Assembly (NCBI RefSeq): GCF_035830635.1
Contig: NZ_JAYMFI010000043.1
Span: 1 to 5,903, forward strand
Source: Adlercreutzia shanghongiae
GTDB lineage: Bacteria > Actinomycetota > Coriobacteriia > Coriobacteriales > Eggerthellaceae
Direction: 5' to 3'
DNA length: 5,903 nt
Part shown: piece by piece, positions 1 through 4,239 of the stretch
How the letters are laid out: every line of letters begins with the position of its first letter
Position numbering within the stretch: position 1 is the first letter of the stretch
The notes under the pieces: generated by a model
Databases searched by the model: none
Told to the model about the DNA's origin: nothing
Seen by the model: only the letters and a program-made list of their open reading frames with translations
Made by a program: the position numbers and the translations under genes

Positions 1-23
1 GAGTTTTCCGCCTCCCGGAACTC
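1..23. repeat. Small bulged hairpin at window edge
   Basis: Bases 1-5 (GAGTT) pair with 19-23 (AACTC), and 8-10 (CCG) pair with 16-18 (CGG). A two-T bulge interrupts the stem and the loop is 5 nt. There is no U-run on either side. It could be part of a terminator for a gene left of the window or a chance structure; nothing else in the sequence decides between these. Confidence 0.25.
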
Positions 24-45
24 GCACAATCGCACTTTTCTCTGC

Positions 46-61
46 AGCGGCGGCGCTTTTT
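46..61 (+). terminator. Weak terminator-like GC hairpin with T-run
   Basis: AGCG (46-49) and CGCT (54-57) form a 4-bp stem around GCGG, followed directly by TTTT (58-61). The geometry matches a factor-independent terminator on the plus strand, which would serve a gene ending left of the window. The stem is very short, so this is only a possibility. Confidence 0.22.
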
Positions 62-120
62 CCGGAACGGAGCGGGCAGCCGGGGTCGAGCCGACCTGAA
101 GAGACCTTCCCCAAAACTGG

Positions 121-277
121 CCTTACGGATGGATCTCACGAGCGTGCCCTACGGATGAGCCCCAGGGGTAGGCCTTGGGGATGGGCCCCGGGGATGGACC
201 CGAGGAACGCACCTCGGGGGAGGGGCCATACGGATAGGCCACGGGAATATACCTTACGGATGCGCCTTCCGAAAACG
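121..277. repeat. Degenerate 13-bp tandem repeat array (about 12 units)
   Basis: Cutting from 121 in 13-base steps gives twelve related units, with one extra G at 225. The best-preserved units begin at 121, 147, 173, 186, 226 and 252 and approximate CCnTACGGATGgg; eleven of the twelve start with CC. The GGAT core recurs at 127, 153, 179, 192, 232 and 258, spaced 26, 26, 13, 40 and 26 bases apart. The period is not a multiple of three, so coding pressure does not explain it. The array overlaps the last codons and stop (254-256) of the minus-strand gene and continues downstream of it. It also contains a 7-bp inverted repeat, CCCGAGG (199-205) with CCTCGGG (212-218), which could act as a U-less terminator for that gene. 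The function is unknown; it may be an old, decayed minisatellite. Confidence 0.7.
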
Positions 278-1444
278 CGAGGGAAAATGAGTGCGATGAT
301 GCTTGCGCACCTGCTCGCGCAAGGCCATATGACGTGGAAGGTGCTCGGGCTTCAAAGCGGCCGACCTTTGCCCGGCGCTTCGGGCAACCCCGCGCAGCAG
401 CTCGGCGCACTGGTTGACGTGGTGGAATTGGGAGCTCGTGACAATGGCGAGGTTGAAGCCGTCGATGCGCAAGGCATCGCGCTTGCGGGCATCATGGGCT
501 TGCTGCTGCGGCGAGCTGTGCGCATCGCGCCCGTCGTATTCCAGCACGACTCGTTCCGCGGGCCACAGCCAATCGCACACCACGCGACTCAACCCCGTGG
601 CTGTCCTCGCGGAGTTGGACAACACGACCGGCTCGTTCAGAAGGGGCGCTCTCAGGCCCAGCCCTCCCTGCGAGAACAGGGAGAACGCAATGATGGACAC
701 CTCCGTCTCCATGAGGGATCCCGACTTGGCGAGCACCTGCTTCGCCGCCGATCGGGCCGCCTTCACGCCTGCGAGACCCGAGGCACGGGCGGCAAAAGCC
801 GCAAGGCGACGAGGCGACGAAAGCGGGCGGCGCACGAGGGCGCCCGCGCGCTCCTCCCCCAACGGGTAGCAGCCGCAGAGCTCGTAGCCAACAGCCAAAA
901 GCCCTCCGCGCGTCAGCGAGGCAGCCATCTGGACGAAGACGAGCTCCGGAGAACAAACGAATACGCCTGGAGCTACCTTGATAAAGGACTGCCGCGGGAA
1001 GGCGACCGGGGAACGATGGCGCATAAGACCGCCGGAGTTCCGCGTGCCATGGGCCCTCGCGACCATGATGTGCAGCGGCCCGGCTCCCTGAGAGCGAGCA
1101 ACCTCCTTCAGCGCCGACATCACGGCAGCGGCTTGCGAGGGCATCGGACCGGCGCCCGTCGAGCACGATGCGGAATCGTTAGTCGAAGCCGCCGGGCTCG
1201 CATCGGACGAATGCACCGGCCCAGCGCACGCCAAGCTTTGCAGGGCATCCTCCATAACCGATTGCACATCCGCACTCCGCACCGCCTCGTTGCAGAGCAC
1301 CCCCGAAGTCGCAAAGAGGCTCGCGGGAAACAGCGAGGCATCGGCCACGCCCAAATCGTGGAACGCGTGCAGGGGGATGGCCGCGGCGGCGGACCAGGCG
1401 CGCCAGAAGAGCAGCGCCGTGCTATGGGAGAGATACACATTCAT
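254..1444 (-). CDS. AbiEi-like / DUF559-like protein with PD-(D/E)XK endonuclease-type C-terminus
   Basis: The probable product is 396 aa, starting MNVYLSHSTALLFWRAW. The family resemblance, recalled rather than searched, is to actinobacterial proteins that join an AbiEi-type antitoxin-like region to a DUF559/Vsr-like nuclease domain. Residues about 125-178 (HIMVARAHGTRNSGG, then HRSPVAFP and VFVCSPELVFVQMA) match the AbiEi pattern. Near the C-terminus, D291 (CDW), E302-x-D304-G and then D318-x-R-K-R match the DUF559 order vDF...ExDG...D..R, the likely metal-binding residues. No signal peptide or membrane helix is evident. No toxin partner lies in the window, and the gene diverges from the reductase operon. 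The start is uncertain: an in-frame ATG at 1516 and GTG at 1591 would add 25 or 49 residues, and none has a clear ribosome-binding site. I chose 1444 because relatives, as I remember them, begin M-x-x-YLSH. Nuclease activity and substrate are inferred; a role in defence or DNA repair is possible but unproven. Confidence 0.72.
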   Translation of the reverse strand: MNVYLSHSTALLFWRAWSAAAAIPLHAFHDLGVADASLFPASLFATSGVLCNEAVRSADVQSVMEDALQSLACAGPVHSSDASPAASTNDSASCSTGAGPMPSQAAAVMSALKEVARSQGAGPLHIMVARAHGTRNSGGLMRHRSPVAFPRQSFIKVAPGVFVCSPELVFVQMAASLTRGGLLAVGYELCGCYPLGEERAGALVRRPLSSPRRLAAFAARASGLAGVKAARSAAKQVLAKSGSLMETEVSIIAFSLFSQGGLGLRAPLLNEPVVLSNSARTATGLSRVVCDWLWPAERVVLEYDGRDAHSSPQQQAHDARKRDALRIDGFNLAIVTSSQFHHVNQCAELLRGVARSAGQRSAALKPEHLPRHMALREQVRKHHRTHFPSRFRKAHP

Positions 1445-1547
1445 GGGCAAGCACGATACAGGGCCTCGGCGGCGCGGCGGTATGCGCGAAACAATATCAA
1501 TGGAAGCAACATTCATGACCCCGGCGCTCGCAGATGCAAAAACGGCA

Positions 1548-1569
1548 CCCCAGCCTTCCCTCGCTGGGG
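1548..1569. repeat. Inverted repeat CCCCAGC / GCTGGGG in divergent control region
   Basis: CCCCAGC (1548-1554) and GCTGGGG (1563-1569) form a perfect 7-bp inverted repeat with an 8-base gap. It lies upstream of the chosen start of the minus-strand gene. The GCTGGGG half recurs at 1643-1649 minus one flanking base inside the palindrome near the cytochrome promoter, so the two may share a binding protein. If the minus-strand gene really starts at 1591, this repeat would be coding instead. Confidence 0.4.
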
Positions 1570-1599
1570 CCGAAGAGCGCAAGATGAGCACCCTGCTTT

Positions 1600-1628
1600 T
1601 TGTAACCCCGCTCTCATCAGGCTAAACG
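1600..1628 (+). promoter_or_regulatory. Possible weak sigma-70-type promoter of the cytochrome-flavoprotein operon
   Basis: TTGTAA (1600-1605, four of six matches to TTGACA) is followed after exactly 17 bases by TAAACG (1623-1628, only three of six matches to TATAAT). If real, transcription would start near 1635, on the palindrome at 1635-1651, giving a leader of about 90 nt before the cytochrome gene. The poor -10 suggests a promoter needing an activator, or a wrong assignment. Confidence 0.2.
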
Positions 1629-1634
1629 CAAAGT

Positions 1635-1651
1635 TTACCCCGCTGGGGTAA
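1635..1651. promoter_or_regulatory. Operator-like perfect palindrome TTACCCC-GCT-GGGGTAA
   Basis: Two perfect 7-bp arms (1635-1641 and 1645-1651) flank GCT, 72 bases before the cytochrome start. A gap of 3 is too tight for a stable terminator, and no U-run follows, so a protein-binding site is more likely than an RNA structure. The half-site ACCCCGCT also occurs as a direct repeat at 1605-1612, exactly 32 bp (about three helical turns) upstream of 1637-1644. NarL/LuxR-type helix-turn-helix proteins often bind short inverted heptamers containing TACC, so the linked LuxR regulator is a natural candidate; that link is inference. Confidence 0.5.
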
Positions 1652-1706
1652 TAGCTTTTCGCCCTCGGGCGGCGCACACTGGCCACCGTCTCCGAGGAAC
1701 ATCAGG

Positions 1707-1714
1707 AAGGGAGG
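1707..1714 (+). promoter_or_regulatory. Ribosome binding site of the cytochrome gene
   Basis: AAGGGAGG ends 8 bases before the ATG at 1723. It fixes that start over the out-of-frame ATG at 1715. The same AAGGGAGG core precedes the LuxR-type gene at 4240. Confidence 0.8.
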
Positions 1715-1722
1715 ATGCGATT

Positions 1723-2379
1723 ATGAGCATCGAAGAGAACGAGGTCGCGCAGGCGGCCGGGACGCCGACGGAAGGAGGCGCCTCGCCGCGACGGCCCCGC
1801 AAGCGCGGATGGATCGTAGCAGGCGTGGTGGTGGCCGTCGTTATTGTGGCGGGTGCCGGATTCTGGGTGTGGCACGAGCAGCCGAGCTTCTGCAACGCCA
1901 TCTGCCACAGCCCCATGGACTACTACGTGGAAACCTACGACGACGGCAACCCGCAGCTGGGCGTGACGGCCCACGCCGAGGCCGGCGAGGCGTGCCTCGA
2001 CTGCCACACCGCCGAGCTGACCACCCAGATCGCCGAGGTGTGCGCCTGGGTGTCGGACAACTACCCCATGACCGAGGACGGCACCATGCTCGCTACGGGC
2101 AAGGAGTTCGCCAGCGAGGAGTTCTGCGCCCGCCCCGAGTGCCACCACGCCGCCGGCACCTCTTTCGACGAGATCACGGCGAATCTGTGGGGTTTCGCGG
2201 GCAACGACGAGAAGTACAACCCGCACGCGAGCCATCAGGACATGGCCCTGGAGTGCGGCGACTGCCACAAGGTCCACGAGAACCAGGTGCTCGTGTGCAA
2301 CGAGTGCCAGGTGCTCGTGTGCAACGAGTGCCACGACCTGACCCTGCCCGAAGGATGGGAGGCCCCCAATGCAGAGTAA
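1723..2379 (+). CDS. Membrane-anchored NrfH-like multiheme c-type cytochrome (electron donor to the flavoprotein)
   Basis: The product is 218 aa. A basic stretch (RRPRKR, 23-28) precedes one hydrophobic helix (30-50), giving an uncleaved N-terminal anchor with the heme domain outside, as in NrfH/NapC-type quinol dehydrogenases. Heme-attachment motifs are C57-x3-C61-H62, C91-x2-C94-H95, C135-x4-C140-H141, C178-x2-C181-H182 and C200-x2-C203-H204, so up to five hemes; the first and third have non-standard spacing. M65 after the first motif could be an axial ligand, as Met is for NrfH heme 1 (inference). A second CNEC at 192-195 ends in Q196 instead of His and results from a 24-bp duplication described separately. 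The gene overlaps the next by 11 bp, so the two are very probably co-translated. By analogy with cgr1-like genes it should carry electrons from menaquinol to the exported reductase. Exact heme number and quinol oxidation are unproven. Confidence 0.9.
   Translation: MSIEENEVAQAAGTPTEGGASPRRPRKRGWIVAGVVVAVVIVAGAGFWVWHEQPSFCNAICHSPMDYYVETYDDGNPQLGVTAHAEAGEACLDCHTAELTTQIAEVCAWVSDNYPMTEDGTMLATGKEFASEEFCARPECHHAAGTSFDEITANLWGFAGNDEKYNPHASHQDMALECGDCHKVHENQVLVCNECQVLVCNECHDLTLPEGWEAPNAE
2283..2330 (+). repeat. Perfect 24-bp in-frame tandem duplication inside the cytochrome gene
   Basis: Bases 2283-2306 are repeated without a mismatch at 2307-2330, and the next three bases (CCA) also match the start of the unit. 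The unit is eight codons long, so the frame is kept. It copies QVLVCNEC, turning a presumed ancestral NQVLVCNECHDL into a version with an extra CNECQ before CNECH. Perfect identity, including at synonymous sites, points to a recent event such as replication slippage, or to an assembly error. Confidence 0.93.
2357..2362 (+). promoter_or_regulatory. Ribosome binding site of the flavoprotein gene, inside the cytochrome gene
   Basis: GGGAGG lies 6 bases before the ATG at 2369, within the last codons of the cytochrome gene. It supports the 11-bp overlapping start and translational coupling of the two genes. Confidence 0.75.
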
Positions 2380-4093
2380 CGTTTCCCGCCGCAGCTTCTT
2401 CAAGGGCGCGGGCCTTGCCGCTCTCGGTGGCCTGTCTGCCGCCGCGCTGTCCGGATGCGGCCACGGCTATGCGGCCGAGGAACCCGCAAGCCCCCGTACG
2501 GGCGACTTCGGCGGCCCTTCGTGGCTCGGCGCCCCGCCCGAGATCCTGGAGTCCGATATCGCCGAGACCCTGGAGACCGAGGTGCTCGTCGTGGGCATCG
2601 GCACGGGCGGCATTCCGGCCATGATCTCGGCTGCCGAGAACGGCGCGAAGGTGCTCGGCATCGACCGCCAGGGTACCCCGAAGAACGTTCGCGAGGATAT
2701 CGGCGCCATCGATTCGCGTCTGCAGCAGGCGTCCTTCGACGAGTTCCCCCAGTTCCGCATCGAGAAGAAGGAAGCCGTGGAGGACATCGTCCGCTACGCC
2801 AACGGATTCGTGAACTACGATCTGGTGAAGCTGTGGGCCAACGAGTCCGGCGCCATGGTGGACTGGCTCACCGACATCGTGCAGCGCGACGGCAAGATGG
2901 TCATGGAGTTCGAGGGCGGCGTGGGCGACATCTCCGATCCCGGCCGCGACAAGGCCTACGCCACCGGCCACAGCCCGCAGCTGACCGACGCGGTGGGTGA
3001 GGACGAGGAGTGGGGCTTCGCGGAGTCCATCCTGGCCTACGCCGCCGAGCAGGGCGCCGAGGTGCGCTGGTACTGCGAGTTCATCAAGTGCGAGACCGAT
3101 GATGCGGGACGGGTGACCGGCGTCATCGCCCGCGACGTGCAGGGCGACCGCCACTACCTGCGCATCAACGCCAGCAAGGGCGTGATCTTGTCCACCGGCG
3201 GCTACGGCAACAACCTGGAGATGATGGAGGACCGCCAGGCCTGGAACCAGAAGATCCGCATCGCGGCCCCCGGCTCCGGCGGCAACCCCACCGGCAGCGG
3301 CATCAAGGCGGCGCTGTGGCTCGGCGCCACCATGGACCCGCTCGGCGCGGCCTGCACCTTCAATCGCGCCTGCGTGAAGCCCGACCAGACTGCCGGCGAC
3401 GGCGTGCTCGGCCGCTGGTTCTGGTTCGGCGAGCAGCCCTTCCTGAAGCTGAATTTGAAGGGCCAGCGCTTCTGCAACGAGAGCGGCCCCTACGACTACA
3501 TGCTGCACTCCACCATCATGCAGCCGCACCAGACCTATGTGGACATCTGGGACGCGAACCACGCCGCCCAGGCCGAGGCCATGGACGAAGTGGGCTGCTG
3601 CCGCCTGTTCCCCTTCGACAACGGGGCCAGGAACAACATCCCCATGCAGGTGGTGGACGGCATGATCGAGAAGCTCATCGAGGACGGCTACGTGCAGAAG
3701 GCCGACACCATGGAGGAGCTGGCCGAGAAGCTGAACCTGCCCGTGGACACCACGGTGGCCTCGTGGAAGCGCTACAACGAAATGGCCGCGGCCGGGGTGG
3801 ACGAGGACTACAACAAGGAGAAGCACCGCCTCATGGCCATCGACACGCCGCCGTTCTACGGCGTGCGCACCGGCGCGTGGTTCCTGGCGACGCTCGACGG
3901 CGTCACCATCGACACGAACATGCACCCCTGCGACGAGAACGGCGACGCCATAAAGGGCCTGTACCTGACGGGCAACGACTCGGGCGGCTTCTTCTCCGTG
4001 AGCTACCCGAACCTCATGACCGGCCTGGCCTGCGGGCGCACCATGACCTTCGGGCGCCGCGCCGGCATACTGGCCGCCACCGGGCAGGCCTAG
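2369..4093 (+). CDS. Tat-exported lipoprotein flavoprotein reductase, fumarate reductase/FAD-binding_2 family
   Basis: The product is 574 aa. The N-terminus has a twin-arginine motif (SRRSFFKG, 6-13), a hydrophobic stretch and a lipobox LSGC with Cys at 30, so it is probably exported folded and lipid-anchored. The FAD fold starts at about 70 with VVGIGTGG (G76-x-G78-x-x-G81) and D99 in the ribose-binding position; GVILSTGGYG (271-280) and GLYLTGNDSGG (530-540) are the later FAD-contact segments. The layout (FAD domain, clamp domain, FAD domain) matches fumarate, urocanate and Cgr2-type reductases. There is no heme domain of its own; the overlapping upstream cytochrome should supply electrons. 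Aligned from memory with Shewanella Fcc3, the catalytic Arg402 falls on Y375, Arg544 on Y546 and His504 on A507, so fumarate is an unlikely substrate. A 3-oxo-delta-dehydrogenase-like or enone/alkene reductase acting on a neutral or aromatic compound is possible. Family assignment is strong; the substrate is unknown. Confidence 0.92.
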   Translation: MQSNVSRRSFFKGAGLAALGGLSAAALSGCGHGYAAEEPASPRTGDFGGPSWLGAPPEILESDIAETLETEVLVVGIGTGGIPAMISAAENGAKVLGIDRQGTPKNVREDIGAIDSRLQQASFDEFPQFRIEKKEAVEDIVRYANGFVNYDLVKLWANESGAMVDWLTDIVQRDGKMVMEFEGGVGDISDPGRDKAYATGHSPQLTDAVGEDEEWGFAESILAYAAEQGAEVRWYCEFIKCETDDAGRVTGVIARDVQGDRHYLRINASKGVILSTGGYGNNLEMMEDRQAWNQKIRIAAPGSGGNPTGSGIKAALWLGATMDPLGAACTFNRACVKPDQTAGDGVLGRWFWFGEQPFLKLNLKGQRFCNESGPYDYMLHSTIMQPHQTYVDIWDANHAAQAEAMDEVGCCRLFPFDNGARNNIPMQVVDGMIEKLIEDGYVQKADTMEELAEKLNLPVDTTVASWKRYNEMAAAGVDEDYNKEKHRLMAIDTPPFYGVRTGAWFLATLDGVTIDTNMHPCDENGDAIKGLYLTGNDSGGFFSVSYPNLMTGLACGRTMTFGRRAGILAATGQA

Positions 4094-4125
4094 GGCACGC
4101 CCCCTCCCTACACCCTTCCGGGGAT

Positions 4126-4160
4126 ACCGCCGGTTGCCTCACCCTCCAGTGACCAGCGGT
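4126..4160 (+). repeat. Imperfect inverted repeat after the flavoprotein gene
   Basis: ACCGCCGGT (4126-4134) pairs with ACCAGCGGT (4152-4160) with one C-A mismatch and a 17-base loop. It begins 32 bases after the flavoprotein stop and just precedes the stronger hairpin at 4167. It may be the first half of a two-part terminator, but the mismatch and large loop make it weak. Confidence 0.35.
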
Positions 4161-4166
4161 TATGAA

Positions 4167-4208
4167 ACGCGAAGACCCCCATCCCGCGCGGATCGGGGGT
4201 CTTCGCGT
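4167..4208 (+). terminator. Strong 14-bp hairpin between flavoprotein and regulator genes
   Basis: ACGCGAAGACCCCC (4167-4180) pairs perfectly with GGGGGTCTTCGCGT (4195-4208). The 14-base loop can close further (ATCC 4181-4184 with GGAT 4190-4193). No U-run follows on the plus strand, so it would be a U-less terminator of the kind common in high-GC bacteria; on the minus strand it is followed only by TTTC. It could also be an operator, because a -10-like hexamer starts two bases after its right arm. It probably separates the cytochrome-flavoprotein transcript from the regulator gene. Confidence 0.6.
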
Positions 4209-4209
4209 G

Positions 4210-4215
4210 TACAAT
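4210..4215 (+). promoter_or_regulatory. -10-like hexamer TACAAT upstream of the LuxR-type gene
   Basis: TACAAT matches TATAAT at five of six bases and sits 24 bases before the ATG at 4240, giving a very short leader that still contains the ribosome binding site. No -35 hexamer is seen at the proper distance, where bases 4187-4192 (GCGCGG) lie in the loop of the hairpin. If used, the promoter would need an activator or would be weak. Confidence 0.35.
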
Positions 4216-4226
4216 GGGAAAAACGG

Positions 4227-4235
4227 GAAGGGAGG
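4227..4235 (+). promoter_or_regulatory. Ribosome binding site of the LuxR-type gene
   Basis: GAAGGGAGG ends 4 bases before the ATG at 4240. It supports that start over the upstream in-frame ATG at 4162, which lies at the base of the hairpin and would add 26 non-hydrophobic residues. Confidence 0.7.
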
Positions 4236-4239
4236 CGCC

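Noticed and set aside
121..277. CRISPR array
   Set aside because: Units are 13 bp, contiguous and degenerate, with no unique spacers and no cas gene nearby.
123..410. 95-codon minus-strand frame with a Pro/Tyr/Gly-rich tail
   Set aside because: It overlaps the nuclease-like gene in another frame, and its tail is only the translation of the 13-bp repeat array.
1513..1617. 34-codon minus-strand leader frame whose TGA overlaps the ATG at 1516
   Set aside because: It has no ribosome binding site and no recognisable sequence, and the 1516 start it would couple to is itself not favoured.
155..1651. 498-codon plus-strand open frame opposite the nuclease-like gene
   Set aside because: Its translation is rich in Arg, Gly and Pro with no recognisable motif, while the minus-strand frame shows AbiEi/DUF559-like motifs. 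Long antisense frames are common in high-GC DNA.
2174..3925. 583-codon minus-strand open frame opposite the cytochrome and flavoprotein genes
   Set aside because: It is full of Val, His, Gly and Ala, typical of the reverse complement of a GC-biased coding strand, and it covers two clearly real genes.
4162..4239. Upstream in-frame ATG start for the LuxR-type gene
   Set aside because: It falls at the base of the 14-bp hairpin, has no ribosome binding site and would precede the -10-like hexamer. The start at 4240 has a good one.
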